This document shows positions 9,614-18,421 of a stretch of DNA of 64,000 bases, in pieces. The DNA comes from an uncultured Phocaeicola sp. (lineage in GTDB: Bacteria; Bacteroidota; Bacteroidia; Bacteroidales; Bacteroidaceae), in NCBI GenBank assembly GCA_947581855.1, contig CANPVZ010000017.1, positions 32,858-96,857 of the forward strand, written 5' to 3'. How positions within the stretch are numbered: position 1 is the first letter of the stretch; each line of letters opens with the position of its first letter. A program made the translations under genes and the position numbers. Under the pieces are notes generated by a model. It saw nothing but the letters and a program-made list of their open reading frames with translations, had not been told where the DNA came from and ran no database searches.

Positions 9614-10774
9614 ATGAAACACAGACAACCGTTTATTTATCTAGTGTTAAGTGTGCTTCTGCTTTCCTCGGGTACCTCTTTGTTTGCCCGTAAGCCGGAA
9701 AAGAAAGAAGTACTGAAAGCCCTCAGACTGGCAAATGATTATTTCATGACGAAATGGAGCGACCCGGGACAATCCATACCCTATCCGTCGCGCAACAAGC
9801 ATTACGAGTCTAACCTTTGGACACGCGGATACTATTACGAAGGCTTGCTGGAACTATGGAAAATAGACCCGCAGCAGCGCTATCTGGATTATGCGTTGGA
9901 ATGGGGCAACAAACATAACTGGCAACTTCGCGGGGCTAAAAAAGATAAAGTGGTACGTAATGCCGATAACCAGTGTGCGGGACAAGCCTATCTTTTCCTG
10001 TATCAGTTAGATCCTAAAAAGCCGGAGCATTATATCAAAGCGATAAAGGAGGCAATCGATGCGATGATGGCAACCGACAAGATTGATGACTGGCATTGGA
10101 TTGACGCCGTGCAGATGGCCATGCCTCTATTTGCCCAGCTCGGAAACATCACCGGCGATGCGGCTTACTATAACCGGGCATATGATATGTACAATTATAC
10201 CAAACTGAAGCATGGGGCGAAGGGACTTTACAATCCCGAAGATCGCCTTTGGTGGCGGGATGCCGACTTCGATCCTCCCTATAAAGAACCGAATGGAGAG
10301 GATTGTTACTGGGCGCGCGGCAATGGCTGGATTGTGGTGGCTATGGCGCGTATGCTTGATTTGCTTCCCCCAAATGAACCTCATCGTAAGGAATATGCCG
10401 CTATGTTGACGGATATGTGCCGGGCTTTGAAACCTTTGCAGCGGGAAGACGGATTTTGGAATGTCAGTCTGCACGACCCGAATAATTACGGTGGAAAAGA
10501 ACTTACCGGGACGGCTATGTTTGTGTATGGCATGGCTTACGGAGTGAATCACGGGCTACTGAATAAGAAAGAATTTGCACCGGTTGTCTATAAAGCCTGG
10601 AATGCAATGGTGAAAGATTGCCTTCACCCGAACGGCTTTTTGGGTTATGTACAGGGTACAGGAAAAGAACCTAAAGAAGCGCAGCCTGTGACATATGACC
10701 GTGAGCCGGATTTCGATGATTTCGGTTTGGGAGCATTCCTTATGGCAGGCGCCGAGGTGTATAAGATGAAATAA
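9614..10774 (+). CDS. GH105 unsaturated rhamnogalacturonyl hydrolase
   Basis: 386-residue (alpha/alpha)6-barrel glycoside hydrolase related to YteR/YesR. It removes the 4,5-unsaturated galacturonate that pectin lyases leave at the non-reducing end. The catalytic Asp is probably Asp164 in WHWIDAVQMAMP. Other family features are WTRGYYYEGLLELW near residue 75, DCYWARGNGW, and a C-terminal DDFGLGAFLMAG motif. The signal peptide MKHRQPFIYLVLSVLLLSS suggests periplasmic action. It pairs functionally with the PL11 lyase encoded at 51417-53267. Confidence 0.92.
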   Translation: MKHRQPFIYLVLSVLLLSSGTSLFARKPEKKEVLKALRLANDYFMTKWSDPGQSIPYPSRNKHYESNLWTRGYYYEGLLELWKIDPQQRYLDYALEWGNKHNWQLRGAKKDKVVRNADNQCAGQAYLFLYQLDPKKPEHYIKAIKEAIDAMMATDKIDDWHWIDAVQMAMPLFAQLGNITGDAAYYNRAYDMYNYTKLKHGAKGLYNPEDRLWWRDADFDPPYKEPNGEDCYWARGNGWIVVAMARMLDLLPPNEPHRKEYAAMLTDMCRALKPLQREDGFWNVSLHDPNNYGGKELTGTAMFVYGMAYGVNHGLLNKKEFAPVVYKAWNAMVKDCLHPNGFLGYVQGTGKEPKEAQPVTYDREPDFDDFGLGAFLMAGAEVYKMK

Positions 10775-10836
10775 CTTCCCAACGGCTTAGAGGATGGAGT
10801 GAGTTGTTTTGTGGAATCCATTTATTGCTTTTATAT

Positions 10837-13182
10837 ATGAAAAAGAATCTTTTTACTTTTCTTGTGGGAATATGTTTTCCTTGTTTCCTTTTGGCAAAAG
10901 TAACGTTGGGTGGCAACGGCTCGCTGACGGTTTCGCTGGAAACCGGTGATGAAGCGGTTGTGCGTACAGCGTTGGATATTTTCAGCAAAGATTACCGGGC
11001 TGTATTCGGTAGGGAAGTGGTAGAAGCGGAAGAAGCTACCGTTTATGTAGGAACTATCGGACTGAACAGTGTAGCGGAAAAACGTTTGGGAGCAGATGCG
11101 GTAAGCTTATTGCGTCCGCATGCCGAAGGGTTTCTGATAGAAGTAAAAGGAGATAAGCTTTATATTTTGGGAAGCGATAAACGCGGTACGGCTTACGGAT
11201 TGCTTGAGTTGTCGCGGCTGATAGGAGTCTCTCCCTGGGAATGGTGGGCGGATTCGCCGATTGAAAAGCGGGAGACATTGACATTAAACGAGGGCTTCCG
11301 CCGAATGGAATACCCTTCGGTGGCGCATCGGGGTATCTTTTTGAATGATGAAGATTTTGCCTTGATGCCTTGGAGTAGCCGGACATACGAACCATCGGAT
11401 GTAAAAGGAACCATCGGACCGAAAACTCACGCTCGTATATTCGAATTGTTGTTGCGCCTGCGTGCCAATACGTTCTGGCCTGCCATGCACGCATGTTCGG
11501 TAGCCTTCTATCTCACTCCGGGAAATAAAGAAACGGCAGATAAATATGGAATCTATATCGGTACTTCGCATTGCGAACCGATGATGAGGAATACAAATGC
11601 GGAATGGGGAAAAGCGGGAACCGGAGCGTACGATTATGTGCACAATCGTGAAAATGTGCTCAAATTCTGGGACGAACGGGTAAGGCAATTGGCGGGTTCC
11701 GATAATATCTACACGTTAGGTATACGCGGCGTACACGATGGCAGGATGCAGGGAGCCAAAACCGTGGCTGAGCAAAAAGCGGCGTTGACGAATATCTTGA
11801 AAGACCAGCGCCGGATACTTGCCGAGCGCGTGAATCCGGATGTGACAAAAGTGCCGCAGGTTTTTATTCCTTATAAAGAAGTATTGGATGTGTATCATGC
11901 GGGACTGGAAGTACCCGAGGACGTGACACTGATGTGGTGCGATGACAATTACGGTTATATCCGCCGTTTTCCCACGCCTCAGGAACGGGCGCGTAAAGGG
12001 GGTAACGGTGTATATTACCATATCTCTTATTGGGGACGTCCGCACGATTATCTCTGGTTGGCGACCAACCATCCGGCGCAACTTTATACGCAGATGAAGC
12101 TGGCATACGACAAAGGAGCGAAAGACCTGTGGATTCTGAATGTAGGCGACATCAAGCCGGCTGAATATTTAACCGAACTGTTTCTGGACATGGCATGGAA
12201 TATCCATGCGATAGAAGATAATATTTCCGGATTGGAAAAGCATCTTCGCCATTGGCTGGAGCGGGAGTTCGGCAAGAAATATGCGGGAGAGCTCCTTGCG
12301 GTGATGAACGAATATTACAGGTTGGCTTATATACGTAAACCGGAATTTATGGGCAATACCCGTACCGAAGAAAAAGATCCGGCTTATAAGGTTGTGAAAG
12401 ACTTACCGTGGAGTGAAGAGGAAATCCGTCAGCGTATAGGAGAATATAACCGTTTGGCGGATCAAGTAGTAACATTGTCTCGTCGCATTCCCACAGAGAA
12501 GCAGGATGCCTGGTATCAATTGGTAGAATATCCGGTGCGTGCGGCGGCGGAAATGAATAAGAAACATCTTTACGGCCAGTTGGCGCGGCATGGCTTGGCC
12601 GATTGGCAACTCAGCGACAATGCTTTTGACACCATAGTGTCCTTAACCGGAAAATATAATTCCTTGGCAGGCGGCAAATGGAACCGGATGATGAACGATC
12701 GCCCGAGGAATTTGGCAGTGTTCGACAAGTTGCCTCGTACGCAAGCGGATACGTCGTTACCGGTAAAACAAGCTCCCCTTTACCTGTTTAATGGAAATGA
12801 CTATAAAGACTTTGAAGGAAAACGTCCCACAGGTCATGGTCTGGGATATCAGCAGGGAGCAGTCGGTGTGCCGCAAGGAAGTTCGGTATGGTACGAATGG
12901 AAAGCAAGCAATACCGATTCCGTAACGGTGGAAGTCGCTTTGGTTCCCAACCATCCGGTAAGCGGCCATACCCTGCGCTTTTCCATTCGTCAGGATGACG
13001 GGCCGGAACAAATAATCGATTATCGTACCCAAGGTCGGAGTGAGGAATGGAAACTAAATGTTCTTGGTAATCAGGCTATCCGACGAATCTCTTTTCCTGT
13101 AAAGGAAAAAGGAAGGCGCCGTTTGATTTTAAAAGCATTGGACGAAGGCGTGGTGGTGGACCAGATAAAAATATATCGATAA
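10837..13182 (+). CDS. GH115 family alpha-glucuronidase
   Basis: Secreted GH115 glycosidase of about 781 residues. Characterised GH115 enzymes remove (4-O-methyl)-alpha-glucuronate side groups, classically from xylan. Recognisable blocks are HRGIFLNDEDFALMPWS, LRLRANTFWPAMHACSVAF, GTSHCEPMMRN, and IYTLGIRGVHDGRM. A C-terminal beta-sandwich follows after about residue 640. The ATG at 10837 starts a clear signal peptide (MKKNLFTFLVGICFPCFLL); an earlier ATG at 10804 would add 11 residues ahead of it. Last gene of the rightward run. Its 3' end overlaps, on the opposite strand, the open frame of a truncated lectin-like gene. Confidence 0.9.
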   Translation: MKKNLFTFLVGICFPCFLLAKVTLGGNGSLTVSLETGDEAVVRTALDIFSKDYRAVFGREVVEAEEATVYVGTIGLNSVAEKRLGADAVSLLRPHAEGFLIEVKGDKLYILGSDKRGTAYGLLELSRLIGVSPWEWWADSPIEKRETLTLNEGFRRMEYPSVAHRGIFLNDEDFALMPWSSRTYEPSDVKGTIGPKTHARIFELLLRLRANTFWPAMHACSVAFYLTPGNKETADKYGIYIGTSHCEPMMRNTNAEWGKAGTGAYDYVHNRENVLKFWDERVRQLAGSDNIYTLGIRGVHDGRMQGAKTVAEQKAALTNILKDQRRILAERVNPDVTKVPQVFIPYKEVLDVYHAGLEVPEDVTLMWCDDNYGYIRRFPTPQERARKGGNGVYYHISYWGRPHDYLWLATNHPAQLYTQMKLAYDKGAKDLWILNVGDIKPAEYLTELFLDMAWNIHAIEDNISGLEKHLRHWLEREFGKKYAGELLAVMNEYYRLAYIRKPEFMGNTRTEEKDPAYKVVKDLPWSEEEIRQRIGEYNRLADQVVTLSRRIPTEKQDAWYQLVEYPVRAAAEMNKKHLYGQLARHGLADWQLSDNAFDTIVSLTGKYNSLAGGKWNRMMNDRPRNLAVFDKLPRTQADTSLPVKQAPLYLFNGNDYKDFEGKRPTGHGLGYQQGAVGVPQGSSVWYEWKASNTDSVTVEVALVPNHPVSGHTLRFSIRQDDGPEQIIDYRTQGRSEEWKLNVLGNQAIRRISFPVKEKGRRRLILKALDEGVVVDQIKIYR

Positions 13183-13466
13183 TTCTTTGCGGTGGAGAAT
13201 TTAATGCGGCACCAGTCTAACCCCATCACATAGAGTTGTCCGTCCATGATACCTATAGAGAACAAGTCCTGCTGTTCAAAGAGAAGGCCGCCCTGGACGT
13301 TTCTGAAGCACAGGGTGACGAAGAGGGTAAAAGGTTTGTCTCCCGACAATGACAGTTGCGGCACGGATGATGCCGGGAACCGGGCATAGTCCACGGCTCC
13401 TAATATTCCGTAGCCTGTCTGTAAGGCTTGGAATCCGTCCTGCATAGTTTCCAATTCTATTGCCAT
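13071..13466 (-). pseudogene. Truncated LamG / concanavalin-like domain protein (N-terminal fragment)
   Basis: From an ATG at 13466 a protein-like stretch of about 90 residues runs left (MAIELETMQDGFQALQTG, then KPFTLFVTLCFRNVQGG, LLFEQQDLFSIGIMDG, QLYVMGLDWC). The alternation looks like the start of a LamG / concanavalin-like jelly roll. The character is lost near 13190, just past the GH115 stop, and the rest of the frame is simply antisense to GH115. I read it as a gene cut short when the two regions were joined. The family call is tentative. Confidence 0.45.
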
Positions 13467-13494
13467 TGTATCGTTGTTTCTGTTATTTGTGCTA

Positions 13495-13516
13495 TTCCCC
13501 GCTGCGAGGCGGGGAA
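13495..13516. other. Perfect 8-bp hairpin
   Basis: TTCCCCGC (13495-13502) and GCGGGGAA (13509-13516) enclose a 6-nt loop. A second small hairpin (GTGCT/AGCAC) follows at 13517-13534. The gap 13467-13576 between the fimbrillin stop and the fragment start holds nothing else. No T-run follows on either strand, so it is not a typical intrinsic terminator, though it could stabilise the 3' end of the fimbrial transcript. Confidence 0.45.
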
Positions 13517-13576
13517 GTGCTACCAAGCAAGCACCCGGACTAACGCACACTGTCCGAATAGCTGAATAGGGTTGTT

Positions 13577-15583
13577 TTACGGCTGCTTCAAATACGAGGG
13601 TACGGAGATGCAAACATCGGTTTCCCAATATTGATACAGCGTTCGGTTCCACGGCAGGTAATCCCACGTAGGTTGGCTACTGAACGCCCATTCGGTTTCA
13701 TCGAAGCCGTAGGTGGTGTAGGTTGTTTTGGTGAGGCACTCCGTGGCGGTGAGCGACTTGCCGTGCATGCCGTTGGCATAATCGTTCGATGAAATGCCGC
13801 TGGGCAGTCTCATGCCGGTCCATGCCGCATTGCCGGTGAGGGCGCCGCTGGTATTGAATCCCACCACCCGTCCAAAGTCTTGATTGTTTGTAGAGCCGGC
13901 GATTTCAGCATTGAGGGCTATGCAGTTGCTGAGGGCGCTGCTAAAGGAGTTTGTTCCGACAATGCCGCCAACTTGTTTATTGGCGGTTATCTTCCCCGTG
14001 GCATAGCAATGGAAAATGTTGCTGGTATTGAGTCCGGCAATGCCGCCGGCATCCGTTCCTTTCGCCGTTACTTCCGCGTTGCTGTAGCAATGGGTGATGG
14101 TCGTGTAGTTTTTTCCGACAATACCGCCGGCATCGTTGTTTGTCGCCTCCACACTGCCGGAAGCAAAGCAGGCGGTAAGGGTGGCTTCACTTTGACTATA
14201 CCCAGCGATGCCGCCGACGGTAGTGTAACCCTTGACGGTGCCGTGGAATGCGCAGTGTTCTATAGTGCCGTTTAAAAACCCTCCCACAATGCCACCGACA
14301 TTGGAGGTTGTTGTCGCCGTGACATTGCCTTTGATGCGCAGATTCTTCACCGATCCGCCACCGTCGAGGTAAGCGAAGAAACCGATATTCATACTGATAT
14401 TCATATCGGAAGTAATGTTAATGTTCACTCCGGATACGGTCTTCCCGTTACCGTCGAAGCTGCCCTTAAAAGTTGCATTATAATCTATCCCTATCGGTGT
14501 CCATTCGGCATCGCTGAGGTCGAGTTCTTCCGTAACGGCATCGGCTATCTGCACGGTCTTGCCCTCAAAGCTGACTGGGCCGGTTGCTGTCGTAAAGGTC
14601 AGCGCTTCTTGGTCGCCGTTCACTAACTTGGCAAATGCACGCAGTTCGTCAGCGGTGGAGAGGGTGAACGTCTCGGCGTCCGGGTTGGTGGTGTACCATG
14701 AATAATATTCCGGCTTCAACGTGGCTGTTCCTCCCGTCATGTTTTTGGTGTCTTCCCAGTCCTTGACGGTGATGGGTGAAACCAGCTTCACGCCGTCGTG
14801 TCCGATTTGCAGGGAGAGCGTGTAGGCTTTGCCGGGTTTGAGTTCGGGGATGCCGGTGAAGGTATAATCTGCCGTTTTATCGAGATTTATCTTTATGAAG
14901 GCTGCCGAATTATTCCCGGACTGTGGCGGAAGAACAACCATGTATTTACTATCGACATAATAAGGGAAATATTTCACATCGGCATTACCATCCGTAATAT
15001 TCCCGTTTTCTAATACATGCCCTTTTGTGTGGAAATTCATTGTGAAGATTCTTTTATCTTTCAATTCATCGCTCAGTGTGATGGAGACGGTCACTTTCGC
15101 CAGCCGGTGTTGGAAGGCGAGGGCTACCGGGTTCGGGGTCTGGCCAGTAGCTTCAGCCGTCATATAATCGGCTTTGCGCAACAGAACTTGGTCCTGCTGG
15201 CTGGTAGGCACAGTAAATTTAGTATAATTGGTGCCCTCCGTCACGGGATAATAGGCTTGGAAAGAGAGCGTTTCTTCTTTCCAACGCAGGTAGGATTGTC
15301 CGGCGGCGGGCACCCAGTAGTCACCGGAGGACTGGACGTAATTGGAATAAGACGTGCCGCCGTCGGCGGAGATGGCTATCTGGTCGGCGGGGTCGAAGGA
15401 CGAGCCGTCGCTCTCGGTATTGACACGGGTTTGGGGCATATCGCCTGCGGTGATATGGAAGCGCACGGCATCGGGGTGGGCGGCGTAAAAGTCGTAAGTA
15501 TCGTCGTCGTTGCTGCATCCCGAGGCAAGCAGTGCCCCGGCTACGAACAGCGTGTATAGGCTATGATATATCTTTGTATTCAT
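13577..15583 (-). CDS. Fimbrillin family lipoprotein with GLUG repeats (possible tip subunit)
   Basis: 668-residue lipoprotein (lipobox LASGC, Cys23). The N-terminal half carries a Mfa-like/fimbrillin domain: PQTRVNTESDGSSFDPADQI followed by an AFQHRLAKVTVSI block typical of Bacteroides fimbrillins. From about residue 400 it has at least four GLUG-type repeats of the form VGGI(V/A)G..., such as NVGGIVGGFLNGTIEHCAFHG and AGGIVGKNYTTITHCYS. Last gene of the fimbrial operon, 21 bp after the previous one. Type V fimbriae place long accessory subunits at the tip, which suits its length and repeats; whether it is an adhesin is inference. Confidence 0.8.
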   Translation of the reverse strand: MNTKIYHSLYTLFVAGALLASGCSNDDDTYDFYAAHPDAVRFHITAGDMPQTRVNTESDGSSFDPADQIAISADGGTSYSNYVQSSGDYWVPAAGQSYLRWKEETLSFQAYYPVTEGTNYTKFTVPTSQQDQVLLRKADYMTAEATGQTPNPVALAFQHRLAKVTVSITLSDELKDKRIFTMNFHTKGHVLENGNITDGNADVKYFPYYVDSKYMVVLPPQSGNNSAAFIKINLDKTADYTFTGIPELKPGKAYTLSLQIGHDGVKLVSPITVKDWEDTKNMTGGTATLKPEYYSWYTTNPDAETFTLSTADELRAFAKLVNGDQEALTFTTATGPVSFEGKTVQIADAVTEELDLSDAEWTPIGIDYNATFKGSFDGNGKTVSGVNINITSDMNISMNIGFFAYLDGGGSVKNLRIKGNVTATTTSNVGGIVGGFLNGTIEHCAFHGTVKGYTTVGGIAGYSQSEATLTACFASGSVEATNNDAGGIVGKNYTTITHCYSNAEVTAKGTDAGGIAGLNTSNIFHCYATGKITANKQVGGIVGTNSFSSALSNCIALNAEIAGSTNNQDFGRVVGFNTSGALTGNAAWTGMRLPSGISSNDYANGMHGKSLTATECLTKTTYTTYGFDETEWAFSSQPTWDYLPWNRTLYQYWETDVCISVPSYLKQP

Positions 15584-15604
15584 ATTCTTTTTGCTTATGG
15601 GTGG

Positions 15605-16603
15605 TTAATCGATTGTTTTATTGCCAAGGTCGGTGCCATCGGTGTCCCACGCATCGGCGGTGATGTTGGTTTTGAGGAAGGATACTTCCGGGCTGCTTTT
15701 TCCTACCTGTATGGGCAGGGTGTAAGGGGTGTTGGCAAAAAAGTTGTACTGCTCGCCGAGGGTATAGACGTAGGTCTTATCGTCGGCGACGGTTATCTCT
15801 ACGGAGAGCTGGCTGGCTTTCACATTCTGCGAATACAAGATAGCTTCGTAAGTAGTGGTACCGGTAGAGGGGTCGGGCTCACTTGCCTTATAAGGGACAA
15901 TAGTGGAGATGGTATTAACATCTCTGGTATAGGTGATACCATCCCAAGAAATCGTACCGTCTTTTACCAATCCCTTGATACGAACATCGGTGATGGTGGC
16001 ACCGGGCACCGTCTCTTTCACATCTTCCCCGATGGTGAGTTCGAGCACCATCTTCGAGAGGACGTGCTGGAGCGTAAGGGAGATTTCACCGTCAACGGTG
16101 AGGCCCGTAGCCGGATTCACCTTCGTACTTTTATATAGCAATAAATCGGCTCTTTCAACGGCTTCGGGGGTGCTTTGGTCGGCGATCCCTTCATACTTCA
16201 ATTCTTGTTCGAGTGTCACATTCGCTTTCCAAGGGGCATAAGCCGTTACGGTGACAGGTGTTTCTTTGTCTTTCCAGTACATCACGGGAGCGGATGCGGT
16301 TCCGTCCGAAGCGGCTGTCGCTACCCACCTGCCGTCTTTGAACTCCATCTTTACATTGGAGTAAGTGTACTCGTCGCTTCCCGGCGTGACGAAGAAAAGT
16401 CCTATCGCCTGATCGATGATATTGTCGCTGGTGGTGCCGGCACGGGTGATGAGGTCGTCGATTCCGGCGGTGATGCGCACCTGTCCGTCGGCGGGGAAAG
16501 AAGATTGCGGCTGCGGTTCGTTGTCGCTGTCGTTGGAGCAGCCTCCCAATGCCAGGGCACCGGAGATTACGAGGGCTGCGAGGATAAATTTGTCTGTTTT
16601 CAT
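15605..16603 (-). CDS. Fimbrillin family lipoprotein
   Basis: 332-residue lipoprotein with lipobox ALGGC (Cys22). It has the fimbrillin signature of a short linker, an arginine site (LITRAGTT) and then a beta-rich domain with LTLQHVLSKMVLELTIGE. In type V fimbriae an arginine-specific protease removes the segment before such a site so the subunit can polymerise by strand exchange; that mechanism is family knowledge. Fourth gene of the leftward operon, with gaps of 21 bp on both sides. It may be a stalk or accessory subunit. Confidence 0.8.
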   Translation of the reverse strand: MKTDKFILAALVISGALALGGCSNDSDNEPQPQSSFPADGQVRITAGIDDLITRAGTTSDNIIDQAIGLFFVTPGSDEYTYSNVKMEFKDGRWVATAASDGTASAPVMYWKDKETPVTVTAYAPWKANVTLEQELKYEGIADQSTPEAVERADLLLYKSTKVNPATGLTVDGEISLTLQHVLSKMVLELTIGEDVKETVPGATITDVRIKGLVKDGTISWDGITYTRDVNTISTIVPYKASEPDPSTGTTTYEAILYSQNVKASQLSVEITVADDKTYVYTLGEQYNFFANTPYTLPIQVGKSSPEVSFLKTNITADAWDTDGTDLGNKTID

Positions 16604-16624
16604 ATCTATCTCTGTTTTTAGTTA

Positions 16625-17515
16625 TTAATTAGCGGTTGGTTTGGCTTCTCCCCCTTCGAGGGGCTCGCTGTTGCCCCAGTCGTTGATGGTGATGCCGCCG
16701 AGGGAGACGGTAAGGTCTGCGGGGGCAGTGCCGTTCACGGTGAGGTTGATGTTACGGTTTTTGCCGGGTTCGAGCGCGAGGGCGTCGGTATGGGCAAAGC
16801 TATAGTTGTGGCCGGCGATGGTGAGGACAATCATGTCTTCGCCCGCTGCGAGCGTTTGTGGCAGGGTGACGGCGCGGAAGGTGCCGGAGGCGACAGGGGT
16901 CATGGTCATGTTGGCGGTCGCACCGGAAGCCTCTGCCTCCGCGGTCTTGTCGGAGTAGTTTACGCTACCCGTAAGGCGGCAACGGAGCACTACCTTGTCG
17001 ACGGTGGGCGCGGTGCCCATATTCTCATTGAACGTAAGGTTGACGGTGACACGGCTCATCACGTGGTCGAACGTCAGGGGAACGGCTCCGCCTGCCGCCT
17101 TGCGTCCCGTGGCCGTGGCGATGAGCAGGTCGTTGGCTGCCATATTGTCGCCAAGCGTGATAGATTCGTTGATAAAGTTGCCAATGTCACCCTTTTCGGG
17201 ATATACCCCGATGAAATCGTGTGCCGTGGCGTCGTCTTTCCATTTCATAGACGTGGCGGGAGTCCATGTGCCGTCCTGCTGGAGGGTGTTGGCTACGCCG
17301 GAGACCACCATTTCCGCCGGTTTTCCCGTCTCGTAGGCATAGATGGAAATACGGTCGCCCGTCTCAAACGCCTCGTCGGTGGCCCGGGTGAGGGTTCCGA
17401 CTTTCGTTACAATCTCAATGTCGCGCGAGGAGGGCGGAGCCGCCGTATCCTCGTTGTTGCATCCCGCCGTGAGCAGGGTCAGGGCAAATGCAGAGCAGAT
17501 AAGTTCCTTTTTCAT
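16625..17515 (-). CDS. Fimbrillin family lipoprotein (possible major subunit)
   Basis: 296-residue lipoprotein (lipobox LTAGC, Cys19) with the fimbrillin arrangement: a short N-terminal segment, GTLTRATDEAFETGDRISIY with the candidate cleavage arginine, then VPLTFDHVMSRVTVNLTF. It is the first fimbrillin after the FimB/Mfa2-like anchor gene, the place usually held by a structural subunit. The sequence is rich in Gly/Ala codons ending in G or C, unlike the AT-rich accessory genes to the right. Confidence 0.8.
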   Translation of the reverse strand: MKKELICSAFALTLLTAGCNNEDTAAPPSSRDIEIVTKVGTLTRATDEAFETGDRISIYAYETGKPAEMVVSGVANTLQQDGTWTPATSMKWKDDATAHDFIGVYPEKGDIGNFINESITLGDNMAANDLLIATATGRKAAGGAVPLTFDHVMSRVTVNLTFNENMGTAPTVDKVVLRCRLTGSVNYSDKTAEAEASGATANMTMTPVASGTFRAVTLPQTLAAGEDMIVLTIAGHNYSFAHTDALALEPGKNRNINLTVNGTAPADLTVSLGGITINDWGNSEPLEGGEAKPTAN

Positions 17516-17540
17516 TTTTCGTTATTTAACCGGTTTATTA

Positions 17541-18416
17541 TTATTTTAATTCAATATTTCCTTTCACGGCGTCGGATTCGGTCCACCCGTTGATGGGGGT
17601 GAGTTCGAGCACCACGTCTTTCTCCAATTGGCCGTATTCCGTCGAAGCGGTGTAGGAGCCGTTGTTTTTCATGGGTGGCGCACTGACCTCGAAGGTGAGG
17701 GTTTCGCCGTTGCTGTATGTCATGTGTACGGCCATGCGGGTATCGTATTCCGCTTCTTCCATCGCTCGCACTTCTGCCGAGGATACAACGGGCATCAGCC
17801 GGCGCAGGGGAAATTCCGCCTTACCGCCGGCGGGGACGATTTCACCGAGTGCGACTGTCTCCATCGTTTTCTCCAGCCGGTTGACGCCGGGATAGAAGCC
17901 ACGGGCGCAGTTGAGCACTTCCGCCCGGACTTTCACTACGTCGGAAGGTATGTTGCGGATGGTGAATTGCAGTTCGGAGAGGACGCGTACCGGAGTGATG
18001 CGTGCCGTTTGTGCATCCGCCGTTACCCCCACCACGCCGCTCTGGATATGGGGAGGATTGGACGAGGCGTCGTTAGGCGTGATAAACAAGCCGTCGAGGG
18101 TGGTTTCGCCTGTCTTTACGTTTCCGAGACTGTAGTGCGATGCGGGACAGGTAGCCGTCACCAGTGTGCACGCCTCTGCGGGAAGCGTGAGGCGGACGCC
18201 CTGCGCTTCGTCAAGCGTGGCAAAGGTGCGGGATTCTTTCAGCAGACGGTCTGCACCGAACACCCAGAGGTGGATATCGGTCAGTTCGCCGGGGTGTTCC
18301 GACTGCCATTGGAGGCTCAGTTCCCGGTTGCCTACGCCGTCGGGATGGTCGTGTATACAACCCGTCAGAACGACGGACAGCAAGGCAATAAAGAGGAAAT
18401 AGTATTGCTTCTTCAT
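17541..18416 (-). CDS. FimB/Mfa2 family fimbrial anchor lipoprotein
   Basis: 291-residue lipoprotein (lipobox VLTGC, Cys20) with features of the FimB/Mfa2 anchor family: DIHLWVFGADRLL near residue 45, LPAEACTLVTATCP, and VRVLSELQFTIRNIP. In known type V fimbriae this protein ends the rod at the outer membrane and limits its length. The gene starts 5 bp after the DUF3575 gene, so the two are translationally close. Annotation rests on family motifs and operon position. Confidence 0.8.
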   Translation of the reverse strand: MKKQYYFLFIALLSVVLTGCIHDHPDGVGNRELSLQWQSEHPGELTDIHLWVFGADRLLKESRTFATLDEAQGVRLTLPAEACTLVTATCPASHYSLGNVKTGETTLDGLFITPNDASSNPPHIQSGVVGVTADAQTARITPVRVLSELQFTIRNIPSDVVKVRAEVLNCARGFYPGVNRLEKTMETVALGEIVPAGGKAEFPLRRLMPVVSSAEVRAMEEAEYDTRMAVHMTYSNGETLTFEVSAPPMKNNGSYTASTEYGQLEKDVVLELTPINGWTESDAVKGNIELK

Positions 18417-18421
18417 GTCGT

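Noticed and set aside
15017..15559. 180-codon plus-strand frame inside a fimbrillin gene
   Set aside because: Antisense shadow of a GC-rich coding region; the minus strand has the lipoprotein signal and domains.
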